Source: Microbacterium natoriense
GTDB lineage: Bacteria; Actinomycetota; Actinomycetes; Actinomycetales; Microbacteriaceae
Reading direction: 5' to 3'
NCBI RefSeq assembly: GCF_030816295.1
Contig: NZ_JAUSXV010000001.1
Location: 2,604,001 to 2,668,000, forward strand
DNA: 64,000 nucleotides
Shown here one piece after another: positions 51,264 to 60,413 of the stretch. The position numbers and the translations under genes are program-made. The notes under the pieces were generated by a model. That model was given only the letters and a program-made list of their open reading frames with translations. It was not told the DNA's origin and did not search any database. Every line of letters begins with the position of its first letter. Within the stretch, counting starts at the first letter, position 1.

Positions 51264-52079
51264 GTGGCCAAGAGTTCCGCTGCGCCCGAGGTCGTCCCGC
51301 CCCGCGAGAGGCGGATGACGCTTGCGGCGCACCTTGTCGAGCTGCGGAAGAGGCTGATCATCGCCGTGATCGGCCTCGCCGTCGGCATGATCATCGCGTT
51401 CTTCGTCACGGACCAGGTCATCTGGTACATCACCGGTCCGATCCGCATCCTCGATGAAGAGCGCGGGACTGACACTACGTTCGCCCAGCTGGTCTTCTCG
51501 GCCGTCTCCTCCGGGTTCGACCTCCGCATGCGCATCGCGCTGGCGATCGGCATGCTGCTGTCCGCGCCCATCTGGCTGTGGCAGGTCTGGGCGTTCATCA
51601 TGCCGGGGCTTACCCGCAAAGAAGTCCGATACACCCTCGGGTTCGTCGGAGCCGCGATCCCGCTCTTCTTCGCGGGCGGCTACGTTGCGGTTCTCGTCGC
51701 TCCCCACGTGATCGAGATCATGTCCACCTTCGTTCCGGAGGGCGGCGTGAACTACTTCGACGCCGGTCAGTACTACGACTTCATGTTCAAATTCGTTCTC
51801 GTGGTCGGTGTCTCGTTCGTCCTGCCGGTCTTCCTCGTGGCTCTGAACGTCGCGGGTGTGATGAGCGGCAAGGCGATTCTCAAAGGCTGGCGGATCGCGA
51901 TTCTCATCGCCTGCCTCTTCGCCGCGATCACGACCCCGGCCGCCGACATCTTCTCGATGTTCCTCCTCGCCGGCATCCTCATCGTCCTGTATTTCGCCGC
52001 GACCCTGGTCTCGTTGCTCTTCGACCGGCGTCGCGCCAAGCGCGCCAAGGTCGAGGGCCTGCTGCCGGACGTCTCGTGA
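51264..52079 (+). CDS. tatC: Twin-arginine translocase subunit TatC
   Basis: The 271-aa protein has six membrane spans and TatC signatures: L-A-A-H-L-V-E-L-R-K-R near the N-terminus and F-E-x-P-like F-V-L-P-V-F-L-V region in the fourth span. It binds the twin-arginine signal peptide. GTG 51264 lies 2 nt after the tatA stop; the stop overlaps helY (GTGA). Confidence 0.94.
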   Translation: MAKSSAAPEVVPPRERRMTLAAHLVELRKRLIIAVIGLAVGMIIAFFVTDQVIWYITGPIRILDEERGTDTTFAQLVFSAVSSGFDLRMRIALAIGMLLSAPIWLWQVWAFIMPGLTRKEVRYTLGFVGAAIPLFFAGGYVAVLVAPHVIEIMSTFVPEGGVNYFDAGQYYDFMFKFVLVVGVSFVLPVFLVALNVAGVMSGKAILKGWRIAILIACLFAAITTPAADIFSMFLLAGILIVLYFAATLVSLLFDRRRAKRAKVEGLLPDVS

Positions 52080-54538
52080 GCTCGCCCGCCGAGCGCTACG
52101 CTGCGGCGCGGGAGGCGTCCGAGCACCCGCATACCAGCGCCTTCGCCGCACGTCAGCGCTTCGACCTCGACCCGTTCCAGGTCGCCGGCTGTCACGCTCT
52201 CGAACGAGGACACAGTGTGCTCGTCGCCGCCCCCACGGGAGCGGGCAAGACGATCGTGGGCGAGTTCGCGATCCATCTCGCGATGCAGACACCGGGCGAC
52301 AAGGCCTTCTACACGACGCCGATGAAGGCTCTGTCGAATCAGAAGTTCCGCGAACTCGTCGATGTGTACGGTGCCGATCAGGTCGGGCTCCTCACCGGCG
52401 ACACCAACATCAACGGCAACGCGCGCATCGTCGTGATGACCACCGAAGTCCTGCGCAACATGATCTATGCCGATTCCGCAGCGCTGCGCGACCTTCGCTA
52501 CGTGGTGATGGATGAGGTCCACTACCTTGCCGACCGCTTCCGCGGGGCGGTGTGGGAAGAGGTCATCATCCACCTTCCGCAGCATGTGCGTCTGGTGTCG
52601 CTCAGCGCGACCGTGTCGAACGCCGAAGAGTTCGGCGACTGGCTCGACACCGTGCGCGGCGACACCGAGGTGATCGTCTCCGAGATCCGCCCGGTTCCCC
52701 TCGAGCAGCATGTGCTCGTGCGCGACGATCTGCTGCCGCTGTTTGATGAACGCGCGGGCCTCGCCACGACGAAGGTCAATCAGGAGCTCATGCGCATCCG
52801 CTCCTCCACCGGCTCGAACTACGACAACAACCGACGTGCCCAGTCGTATCGCAGCGATCGGCACGCCGGCAGGCAGGCGCAGCGGCCGCAGCGTGGCGGG
52901 CGCAGGCCCGATGCCCGACGCATCGAGCGCGTCGACCGGCCGGACGTGGTGCACCTGCTCGATCGCGCGAATCTCCTGCCGGCGATCTTCTTCATCTTCA
53001 GCCGCGTCGGCTGCGACGCGGCCGTGCAGCAGGTGCGTCGCTCGGGCCTCCGACTGACCTCGGCCGAGGAGCGCGCAGAGATCCGCGCGATCGTCGAGGA
53101 GTCCACGCGTTCCCTTCAGGACGAGGACCTCGGGATCCTCGGGTACTGGGAGTGGCTAGACGACCTCGAGCGCGGCGTCGCGGCGCATCACGCGGGACTC
53201 CTCCCCGCCTTCAAAGAGGTCGTCGAGGAGCTCTTCCGGCGAAAGCTCGTCAAGGTGGTGTTCGCGACCGAGACGCTGGCGCTCGGCATCAACATGCCGG
53301 CGCGCACGGTCGTGCTCGAGAAGATGGAGAAGTTCAACGGCGAGGCCCGCGTCGCGATCACGTCGGGGGAGTACACGCAGCTCACCGGACGCGCGGGACG
53401 CCGCGGCATCGACGTCGAGGGCCATGCGGTCGTGCAGTGGACCGAGGGCATGGACCCGCAGGCGGTCGCAGCGCTCGCCTCTCGCCGCACCTATCCGTTG
53501 AACTCGAGCTTCCGTCCGACGTACAACATGGCGGTCAATCTGATCGATCTGTTCGGCAAGAGCAGGGCCCGCCAGATCCTCGAGTCGTCGTTCGCGCAGT
53601 TCCAGGCCGACCGTGCCGTGGTGGGCCTGGCGCGGCAGGTGCGTGACGCCGAGGAATCGCTCGCCGGCTACCAGAAGGCGATGGAGTGCGAACACGGCGA
53701 TTTCGTCGAGTACGGTGCGATCCGTCGTGAGCTCAGCGACCTCGAGAAGAAGAACCGTCAGGATGCGCATGCGCCGCGCGGTGCACGCGACACACGCATG
53801 AAACGCATCCAGTCGCTTCGAGGCCAGATGCAGCGCCACGGATGCCATCGCTGCCCCGACCGCGAGGATCACGCCCGCTGGGCGGAGCGCTATTGGAAGC
53901 TCAAGCGGCAGACCGACCGCATCCGTCGTCAGATCGAGACCCGTACAGGTACGGTCGCTCGTGTCTTCGACCGGGTCGTGGAGGTGCTCGAGACGCTGGA
54001 TTACCTCACCGTGGTCGACGGTGAGACGTCGCTCACGGATGCCGGGCGCACGATGCGCCGCATCTACGGAGAACGCGACCTTCTCGTCGCGGAGTCCCTG
54101 CGCCAGGGGCTCTGGACGGGTCTTGACGCGCCGTCTCTCGCCGCGATGGCCTGCTGCCTCGTGTACGAGCCGCGGCGCGACGAGGCGAACGCGGGGGAGC
54201 GGAACCTCCCACGCGGCGCGTTCCGCACGGCGTATGACAAGACCACGACGCTGTGGGCCGAGCTCGACGACCTCGAGAAGGACCACCATCTGCCCGGCAC
54301 CGAACCGCTGGCCCCGGGCCTCGCCGGCGCCATGCACTCCTGGGCGCGCGGCGGCATGCTCGACCGCGTGCTGATCGACGCAGACATGGCCGCGGGGGAC
54401 TTCGTCCGCTGGGCGAAGCAGACCATCGACCTCCTCGATCAGCTCTCGATCGTCGCCGAAGACGCCGCCCTCGCCCGCAACGCCCGAGTCGCCCTCGACG
54501 GCATCCGTCGGGGCATCGTCGCCTACTCGTCGATGTGA
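52076..54538 (+). CDS. helY: HelY/Ski2-like superfamily 2 RNA helicase
   Basis: The 820-aa protein has Walker A A-P-T-G-A-G-K-T near residue 55, D-E-V-H, S-A-T-V, and T-G-R-A-G-R-R-G-I-D, followed by a winged-helix and a C-terminal DSHCT-like domain. An Arg/Gln-rich insertion (about 245-285) and a Cys pair (C-H-R-C-P) are present. M. tuberculosis HelY (Rv2092c) sits in the same place after tatC. It probably unwinds structured RNA for decay. Confidence 0.92.
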   Translation: MSSPAERYAAAREASEHPHTSAFAARQRFDLDPFQVAGCHALERGHSVLVAAPTGAGKTIVGEFAIHLAMQTPGDKAFYTTPMKALSNQKFRELVDVYGADQVGLLTGDTNINGNARIVVMTTEVLRNMIYADSAALRDLRYVVMDEVHYLADRFRGAVWEEVIIHLPQHVRLVSLSATVSNAEEFGDWLDTVRGDTEVIVSEIRPVPLEQHVLVRDDLLPLFDERAGLATTKVNQELMRIRSSTGSNYDNNRRAQSYRSDRHAGRQAQRPQRGGRRPDARRIERVDRPDVVHLLDRANLLPAIFFIFSRVGCDAAVQQVRRSGLRLTSAEERAEIRAIVEESTRSLQDEDLGILGYWEWLDDLERGVAAHHAGLLPAFKEVVEELFRRKLVKVVFATETLALGINMPARTVVLEKMEKFNGEARVAITSGEYTQLTGRAGRRGIDVEGHAVVQWTEGMDPQAVAALASRRTYPLNSSFRPTYNMAVNLIDLFGKSRARQILESSFAQFQADRAVVGLARQVRDAEESLAGYQKAMECEHGDFVEYGAIRRELSDLEKKNRQDAHAPRGARDTRMKRIQSLRGQMQRHGCHRCPDREDHARWAERYWKLKRQTDRIRRQIETRTGTVARVFDRVVEVLETLDYLTVVDGETSLTDAGRTMRRIYGERDLLVAESLRQGLWTGLDAPSLAAMACCLVYEPRRDEANAGERNLPRGAFRTAYDKTTTLWAELDDLEKDHHLPGTEPLAPGLAGAMHSWARGGMLDRVLIDADMAAGDFVRWAKQTIDLLDQLSIVAEDAALARNARVALDGIRRGIVAYSSM

Positions 54539-56073
54539 CCGGGGTTCCGATGTCCGACACGTCCGTGCGCCCGCGCGCGCTGCTTCCTCTTCCTCTGGCG
54601 CTGCCCGCCGCCGCCGCTGCCGCTCTGCTGATGTACGCCTCCTACCCCGGACCGGCGATCTGGGTCCTCGCGTTCCCCGCGGTCGCTCTCCTGCTCCTGG
54701 CGCTGATCGGCCGACGTGCAGGCGGGGCGCTCCTGGTCGGGCTCGTGTACGGCATCCTTTTCTTCGCGCTGCTCGTCTCGTGGACCTCTCGCTATCTCGG
54801 CCCGATCCCGTGGGCGGCGCTGAGCGTCGTCGAGGGAGGCCTGACGGCGATCGCGCTCATCCCGATCGCCCTGGCCTACCGTTGGCTGCCTCGAGCCTTC
54901 CCCGGCCGTGCGGGGCGACTCGTCGTGCTCCCCGCCGTCGTGGCGGCGCTCTGGGTCGGCCGTGAGCTGTTCATAGGCAACTGGCCGTACGGCGGCTTCC
55001 CCTGGGCGCGCCTGGGTATGACGCAGGCTGAGAGCCCCTTGGCGCCCGTGTCGTCATGGCTGGGCGTGAGCGGGCTGAGCTTCCTCATGGTGCTGCTGGT
55101 GGCGATGCTGATCGAGACGACGCGTCTCGGGGTCTGGCGGCGTCCCATGCGCCTCGTCGCTCCCGCTGCGGTCGTGGCCGTCCTGCTGTTCACACCGCTT
55201 TTCCCGACAGCGGGGGCCGGTTCCATGCGCATCGCCGCCGTGCAGGGAAACGGCCCGACCGGATACTTCGACCAGCGCGAGCCCTACTCGGTGATCGATG
55301 CCCAGACCGCTGCGACCGAGCCGCTGTACGGAGAAGACGTCGATCTGCTCGTGTGGCCGGAGGGGTCGCTCGACTACGACCCGTTCCAGGACTCGGCCAC
55401 CGCGCGCCGGATGACTCGTGTCGCGAACAACATCGGTGCCCCACTGCTGGCGAACGCCGCCACGGGTCGTGACGACCTCTACTTCAACACCTCGATGCTG
55501 TGGATGCCGGACGGCACAGCCGAGCAGACACACGACAAGCGGCATCCTGTGCCGTTCGGCGAGTACGTGCCGGATCGGGCGTTCTACTACGCGATCGTGC
55601 CCGACCTCATCGGGCTGATCGGCCGTGAGTACACGCCGGGAGTCAACCCGCCGATCGTCGACGTCGACGGAGTGAAGGTCGGCTTGGCGATCTGCTTCGA
55701 CGTCATCTACGACGACCTGGTGCACCAGAGTCTGACGGACGGGGCTCAAGTTCTCGTGTTCCAGACGAACAACGCGGACTTCCGCGGGACGGATGAGAAC
55801 CTGCAGCAACTCGCGTTCGCGCGTATGCGCGCGATCGAGACGGGTCGCAGCGTGGTGAATATCTCGACGGTGGGCACGAGCCAGATCATCCGCCCCGACG
55901 GGACGACCGTGACGGCCCTGGATGCAGATGAGGCCGGGGCGATGCTCGAAGATGTCGAGCTTCGCTCCGGCCTCACGGCTGGTGTCGTGCTGAGCCCCTG
56001 GATTCAGCAGTTGCTGCTATGGGGCGGGATGGGAGCGCTTCTCATCGGGTGGTGGCGCTCCCGGCGCGCTTAG
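54535..56073 (+). CDS. lnt: Apolipoprotein N-acyltransferase
   Basis: An N-terminal region with six to seven spans is followed by a nitrilase-like domain with the catalytic triad: Glu in L-V-W-P-E-G-S, Lys in D-K-R-H-P-V-P-F-G-E-Y and Cys in A-I-C-F-D-V-I-Y-D. It adds the third acyl chain to lipoproteins. GTG 54535 overlaps helY by 4 nt in the style of this operon; ATG 54550 is five codons in and equally possible. Its last 4 nt overlap convergent rbpA. Confidence 0.92.
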   Translation: MTGVPMSDTSVRPRALLPLPLALPAAAAAALLMYASYPGPAIWVLAFPAVALLLLALIGRRAGGALLVGLVYGILFFALLVSWTSRYLGPIPWAALSVVEGGLTAIALIPIALAYRWLPRAFPGRAGRLVVLPAVVAALWVGRELFIGNWPYGGFPWARLGMTQAESPLAPVSSWLGVSGLSFLMVLLVAMLIETTRLGVWRRPMRLVAPAAVVAVLLFTPLFPTAGAGSMRIAAVQGNGPTGYFDQREPYSVIDAQTAATEPLYGEDVDLLVWPEGSLDYDPFQDSATARRMTRVANNIGAPLLANAATGRDDLYFNTSMLWMPDGTAEQTHDKRHPVPFGEYVPDRAFYYAIVPDLIGLIGREYTPGVNPPIVDVDGVKVGLAICFDVIYDDLVHQSLTDGAQVLVFQTNNADFRGTDENLQQLAFARMRAIETGRSVVNISTVGTSQIIRPDGTTVTALDADEAGAMLEDVELRSGLTAGVVLSPWIQQLLLWGGMGALLIGWWRSRRA

Positions 56074-56453
56074 GCGCCGATCTTCTGCCGGGTCGGGTCT
56101 TCGCCGGCACCGCGGCGCGCGCGGAGAACCGCGAGGCGCTCTTCGAGAAGCTCTTCGAGCTCGGCGCGGGTGCGGCGCTCCAGGAGCATGTCCCAGTGCG
56201 TACGTGCGGCCTTCTCATCGGTGACCTCGAGCGTGACGGCGTGGCCGTCGACGTTCAGGCGCGCCTCGGCGCCGCAGGAGCGGCACTCCCAGGTCTGGGG
56301 CGGCTCGGCGTCAGCCGCGAACATCAGGTTCGTGACGTGACCGCATGTGTCACAGGTGTAGGTGGTTTCACGGCGCTCCATGAAAACGACGCCCTCTTCG
56401 CTCTGTAGGCTCTGGGCGCCGAGTCGGATGCCGCGCAGGCTGCGATCTGCCAT
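56070..56453 (-). CDS. rbpA: RNA polymerase-binding protein RbpA
   Basis: This 127-aa protein shows the actinobacterial RbpA pattern: the basic N-terminal tail with R-S-L-R-G-I-R-L-G, a core with C-x2-C ... C-x2-C (C-D-T-C-G and C-R-S-C-G) and the C-terminal sigma-interacting helix ending W-D-M-L-L-E-R-R-T. RbpA stabilises the open complex with principal sigma factors. AGAGGA lies 7 nt upstream and TTATAC (complement of 56479-56484) is a likely -10. Confidence 0.95.
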   Translation of the reverse strand: MADRSLRGIRLGAQSLQSEEGVVFMERRETTYTCDTCGHVTNLMFAADAEPPQTWECRSCGAEARLNVDGHAVTLEVTDEKAARTHWDMLLERRTRAELEELLEERLAVLRARRGAGEDPTRQKIGA

Positions 56454-56528
56454 TGTGTGGTCCTCTCGTCGCTGTCAGGTATAACGCTCGAGCCTGTGCT
56501 TCTCATCCGAGAAGACGTGTTCTCGCGC

Positions 56529-56546
56529 GGATTCACAGGTGAATCC
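56529..56546. promoter_or_regulatory. 18-bp palindrome upstream of rbpA
   Basis: GGATTCAC-AG-GTGAATCC is a perfect inverted repeat with 8-bp arms, 76-93 nt upstream of the rbpA start and just past the 3' end of the phosphodiesterase gene. It is either an operator for rbpA or a weak terminator; it has no T-tract. Confidence 0.55.
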
Positions 56547-56558
56547 CAGCGCGACGAC

Positions 56559-57335
56559 CTAAGGAGCGGCGAGCGTCTCGAGGGCGAGGTCTGCACGGTC
56601 GGAGACGATGCCGTCGACACCGGCCTCGATCAGACGTGTCATCTCGGACGCCTCGTTCACGGTCCACACATGGACCTCGACATCGTGTCGGTGAGCGGCG
56701 CGGATCAGGGCGGGGGTGAGCACGCGGATGCCCCGCTGCCGTTCGGGGATCTGGAGTGCGTCGAGGCTGCGGAGAACGCGGCCGGGGGAGAGGTGCAGAG
56801 CGGAGAGAGCCACCATTGCGGCGATGGTGCGGCTGCCACCGGATGTCGCAGGGCGGATGGCGGCGCCGCCGCGAAGGGCCGCAGCGATCGCCACCTGCCG
56901 TCGTGCATCCGAGAAGCTCGTGACGAGCACTCGATGAGCGTGCGGCGCGACGAGCGTTCCGAGCGGCTCCGCAGCGGCATCCGTCTTGACATCGATGTTG
57001 AAGCGGACCCCGGGAAAGGAATCGAGGGCCTCGCGGACCGTGAGCAGTCCGCCGTGGTCTGCGAAGATGGCGCGCAGCTCGCGCGTGCCGATCTCGGCGA
57101 CGGCGCGCGTGTCGCCGTTCAGACGGGTGAGGTCGGGGTCGTGGAAGAGCACGACGTCGCCGTCGGCGGACACATGGCAGTCGGTCTCGATGTACTCGAC
57201 TCCCACGGCGTGAGCCGCGGCGAAAGCGGCCGCGCTGTTCTCCCACACACCGGAGTCCTCGCCTGCCGCGGTGAGAAGACCGCGGTGGGCGAGGACTCGA
57301 GGGTGGCGTGTCTTCGCGAAGTACGGGTGCGTCAC
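56559..57335 (-). CDS. Glycerophosphodiester phosphodiesterase family protein
   Basis: The 258-aa TIM-barrel protein has V-L-A-H-R-G near the start, E-N-S-A-A-A, E-T-D-C-H and L-F-H-D-P-D-L, which supply the GDPD active-site His/Glu/Asp set. No signal peptide. The GTG start overlaps the SPFH gene stop (GTGA). It should cleave glycerophosphodiesters to glycerol-3-phosphate and an alcohol. Confidence 0.92.
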   Translation of the reverse strand: MTHPYFAKTRHPRVLAHRGLLTAAGEDSGVWENSAAAFAAAHAVGVEYIETDCHVSADGDVVLFHDPDLTRLNGDTRAVAEIGTRELRAIFADHGGLLTVREALDSFPGVRFNIDVKTDAAAEPLGTLVAPHAHRVLVTSFSDARRQVAIAAALRGGAAIRPATSGGSRTIAAMVALSALHLSPGRVLRSLDALQIPERQRGIRVLTPALIRAAHRHDVEVHVWTVNEASEMTRLIEAGVDGIVSDRADLALETLAAP

Positions 57336-58249
57336 GCGCCCGGCGTGCCCGTCGGCGGCTTCGGCGTGAACGCGCTGCCGATGCCCTTGAGCGCCTCGGT
57401 GAGCTCGCTCGGGATGATCCACAGCTTGCTCGAGGAGCTCTCGCTGATCTTCGGCAGCATCTGCAGGTACTGGTAGGCGAGGAGCTTGTCGTCCGGCTGC
57501 CCCTGGTGGATGGCGGTGAAGACGTTCTGGATGGCTTCGGCTTCACCCTGCGCGCGCAGCACGGCGGCCTGCTTGTCGCCCTCGGCCTGGAGGATGGCGG
57601 CTTGGCGCTGGCCCTCGGCTTCGAGGATCTGCGACTGCTTGGAGCCCTCGGCCGTCAGGATCGCGGCACGGCGGTCTCGCTCGGCGCGCATCTGCTTCTC
57701 CATCGAATCCTGGATGGAGACGGGCGGATCGATCGCCTTGAGCTCGACACGTCCGACGCGGATGCCCCACTTGCCCGTGGCCTCGTCGAGGACGACGCGC
57801 AGCTGGCCGTTGATGTTGTCGCGGCTGGTCAGCGCCTCTTCGAGGTTCAGACCGCCGACCACGTTGCGGAGTGTCGTGGTCGTGAGCTGCTCGACAGCGC
57901 CGAGGTAGTTGGCGATCTCGTAGGTCGCCGCCCGAGCATCCGTCACCTGGAAGTACACGACCGTGTCGATCGAGACGACCAGGTTGTCTTCGGTGATCAC
58001 GGGCTGCGGCGGGAAGGACACGACCTGCTCGCGCATGTCGATCAGCGGACGCAGACGGTCGATGAACGGCACCAGGATGTTCAGACCCGGCATGAGCGTC
58101 TTGTGGTAGCGGCCGAGCCGCTCCACCACGCCGGCGGTCGCCTGGGGGATGATGCGGATCGAGCGTGCGAGCGTCACCACCACGAAGATGATGACGGCGA
58201 TCGCGAGGATCCACCCGATCGCGGTGGGGATGAAGTTGGAGTCGTCCAC
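57332..58249 (-). CDS. SPFH/band-7 (stomatin-like) membrane protein
   Basis: A single N-terminal span (about 9-29) is followed by the band-7 domain (R-I-I-P-Q-A-T-A-G-V-V-E-R-L-G-R-Y, V-Y-F-Q-V-T-D) and a long Ala/Gln/Glu-rich helix (about 205-260) that forms coiled-coil oligomers. SPFH proteins organise membrane microdomains and protease complexes. The nfeD-like gene 8 nt upstream in the operon is the usual partner. Confidence 0.93.
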   Translation of the reverse strand: MDDSNFIPTAIGWILAIAVIIFVVVTLARSIRIIPQATAGVVERLGRYHKTLMPGLNILVPFIDRLRPLIDMREQVVSFPPQPVITEDNLVVSIDTVVYFQVTDARAATYEIANYLGAVEQLTTTTLRNVVGGLNLEEALTSRDNINGQLRVVLDEATGKWGIRVGRVELKAIDPPVSIQDSMEKQMRAERDRRAAILTAEGSKQSQILEAEGQRQAAILQAEGDKQAAVLRAQGEAEAIQNVFTAIHQGQPDDKLLAYQYLQMLPKISESSSSKLWIIPSELTEALKGIGSAFTPKPPTGTPGA

Positions 58250-58257
58250 TGGTTCTC

Positions 58258-58731
58258 CTAGTCGTTGACGGGACGGACGATGGCGGTGGCGCCGTTGATC
58301 GCCGTGATGGCGATCGTGGCTCCAGTGGGGATGGCGACGGGAGACGCTGTGCGGGCAGTCCAGGTGTCGCCGTTGCTGAGCTTGACCTGACCGGTGACCT
58401 GCGTGATCTCCTGCAGTGCGAGGCCGCGCAGGTCGATGAGCGCATCGACGTTCGACTTCGTGGGGTCCTCACCGCGATGCAGCCTCTTCAGCAAAGGCGG
58501 CCGGATGAAGAGGATGAAGAGGGCCGCCGCGGCCGCGGCGATGATCACCTGAGCCCAGACGGGGATGCCGATCAGATCGGTGATGAGGCCGACTGCCGCC
58601 CCGAAGCTCAGCATCAGGAAGGTGAAGTCCAACGACAGCATCTCGATCACGAGGAAGACGGCGATCAGCACCAGCCACCCGATCCATGCCCACTGGTCGA
58701 TGAACTCTACGAAAGTCGTGACATCGTTCAT
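58258..58731 (-). CDS. NfeD-family membrane protein
   Basis: The 157-aa protein has three to four spans (about 15-80) and a C-terminal OB-fold domain (about 95-155, L-R-G-L-A ... G-Q-V-K-L-S-N-G-D-T-W-T-A). NfeD proteins bind SPFH oligomers through the OB fold. It is the first gene of the nfeD-SPFH-GDPD operon. Confidence 0.9.
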   Translation of the reverse strand: MNDVTTFVEFIDQWAWIGWLVLIAVFLVIEMLSLDFTFLMLSFGAAVGLITDLIGIPVWAQVIIAAAAAALFILFIRPPLLKRLHRGEDPTKSNVDALIDLRGLALQEITQVTGQVKLSNGDTWTARTASPVAIPTGATIAITAINGATAIVRPVND

Positions 58732-58852
58732 GCGGCCTCCTTTGCGGTCAACCTATCACGGTGCTGAGCGCCGCCGAGGGTACCCCGGGCGGCCGTTGGT
58801 AATGTGAGTGGGTCGCGTTCTCGCGGCGATCAGCGCATCTCAAGGAGTCACC

Positions 58853-59618
58853 GTGTCCGACGTTCTTCCCGCAGGTTCCCTCGACGGCAAGGTCGCTCTT
58901 GTCACCGGCTCGTCGCGCGGCATCGGCGCCGACACCGTGCGCTACTTCGCCGAGGCCGGAGCCGACGTCGTCATCAACTTCCGCAACAAGGCTCCGCGCG
59001 CCGAGAAGCTCGCGAACGAGCTGCGCGAGCTCGGCCGCCGTGTGCTCGTGGTGGGCGCCGACCTCACAGACCCGGCATCCGTGGCGGAGATGTTCGACCG
59101 CCGTGAAGAACGAGTTCGGCCGGCTCGATGTGCTCGTGCTCAACGCCTCCGGCGGCATGGAGTCCGGTATGGCCGAGGACTACGCCCTCACTCTCAACCG
59201 CGACGCCCAGTTGAACGTGCTGAACGCGGCCACGCCGCTTCTCGGTGAGGGGGCGCGCGTCGTGTTCGTGACGAGCCACCAGGCGCACTTCATCCGCACG
59301 ACCCCGACGATGCCCGAGTACCTCCCCGTCGCGCTCTCGAAGCGTGCCGGGGAAGACGCCTTGCGCGAGCTCATCCCCGGTCTCACCGAGAAGGGCATCG
59401 GTTTCACCGTCGTCTCGGGCGACATGATCGAGGGCACGATCACGGCGACCCTTCTCGAGCGCGCCAACCCCGGCGCCATCTCCGAGCGACGTGAGTCGGC
59501 CGGCAAGCTCTACAACGTGTCGGAGTTCGCGGCCGAGGTCGCGAAGGCGGCGATCGACCCGGTTCCCGTCGACAACACCCGTCTCGTCGGCGACGTCAGC
59601 GGCTTCGTCGCGGAATGA
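58853..59618 (+). pseudogene. Short-chain dehydrogenase/reductase, frameshifted by one base
   Basis: GTG 58853 with AAGGAG 5 nt upstream starts an SDR with the NAD(P) motif V-T-G-S-S-R-G-I-G. The frame is lost at 59098-59099, where an extra C (GACCGCC instead of GACGCC) separates the N-terminal part from F-G-R-L-D-V-L-V-L-N-A-S-G-G in another frame, which then continues to the end at 59618. The catalytic Ser-Tyr-Lys motif is also changed: the Y-x3-K position reads E-Y-L-P-V-A-L-S-K. A sequencing error is possible. Confidence 0.87.
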
Positions 59619-59633
59619 TCCGCTGAAAGAGAC

Positions 59634-59669
59634 GATCGGCCCCGAACTGCGAACAGTTCGGGGCCGATC
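59634..59669. terminator. Bidirectional hairpin terminator
   Basis: A perfect 16-bp stem, GATCGGCCCCGAACTG (59634-59649) with its complement at 59654-59669, closed by a CGAA tetraloop. It lies between the convergent dehydrogenase and HdeD-like genes. Confidence 0.8.
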
Positions 59670-59687
59670 TGCGTCGACGGCGAAGTG

Positions 59688-60275
59688 TCAGCCGGTGACG
59701 GCGTCTTTCACAGCCTTCGCGTCACGCCCGAGCGTGATCGCGCGGATGATCTGCACGATGCCGAGCGCGACCAGCGAGGTGCCGAAGAAGATCCACAGCC
59801 AGATGCCTGCGGCGAGCACGTTGAAGAGCACGAAGACACCCGCGATGATGCTGAGAATCGCGTAGAGCAGCGTCCACGTGCGCGATCCGTCGTTCCCGAG
59901 CAGCGTCAGTGAGACGATGCCGTCGAACAGCCAGCTGATGCCGATGAACACGACCGTGATCAGGGCGAAGGTGACCGCTGCCTCCTTGAGGTTCGAGAAG
60001 GCGATCACGCCGGCCACGATGTAGAGCACGCCGAGGGCGATGTGCCCGGCACGGGCCCATCCGCCCTTGGAGCTCGAGAAGATGCCGAGCCCGATGTAGA
60101 CGAGACCCGCGACGATCAGATAGGCGGCGAAGATGCCGGTGACGAAGACGATCGATTTGACCGGCCAGACCAGCAGGACGATGCCGGCGATGAGCGACAA
60201 TGCGCCCGAGACGGCGAGCGAGACGCGGATCGCTTTGAAGGCGGCCTTGGCGTCGGCGGCGAGGGATTCGGACAT
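59688..60275 (-). CDS. HdeD-like (DUF308) membrane protein
   Basis: The 195-aa protein has six regularly spaced membrane spans with G-I-V-L-L-V-W-P near the first and is typical of the DUF308/HdeD acid-resistance membrane family. ATG 60275 is chosen because AAAGGG lies 9 nt upstream. The function is unknown outside enteric bacteria, where HdeD is linked to acid tolerance. Confidence 0.85.
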   Translation of the reverse strand: MSESLAADAKAAFKAIRVSLAVSGALSLIAGIVLLVWPVKSIVFVTGIFAAYLIVAGLVYIGLGIFSSSKGGWARAGHIALGVLYIVAGVIAFSNLKEAAVTFALITVVFIGISWLFDGIVSLTLLGNDGSRTWTLLYAILSIIAGVFVLFNVLAAGIWLWIFFGTSLVALGIVQIIRAITLGRDAKAVKDAVTG

Positions 60276-60413
60276 GTGTAGACCCTTTCTGGGAAGATCC
60301 TGTGAGGGATGTGCCCCAGCGTAGCCCTCGGCTGCGACGAAGCGGGGGAGACCTGCGGCGGGGTGTCGCAGAGCGATATATGAGTACATGCGGCGACATG
60401 GCAGGATCGACGT

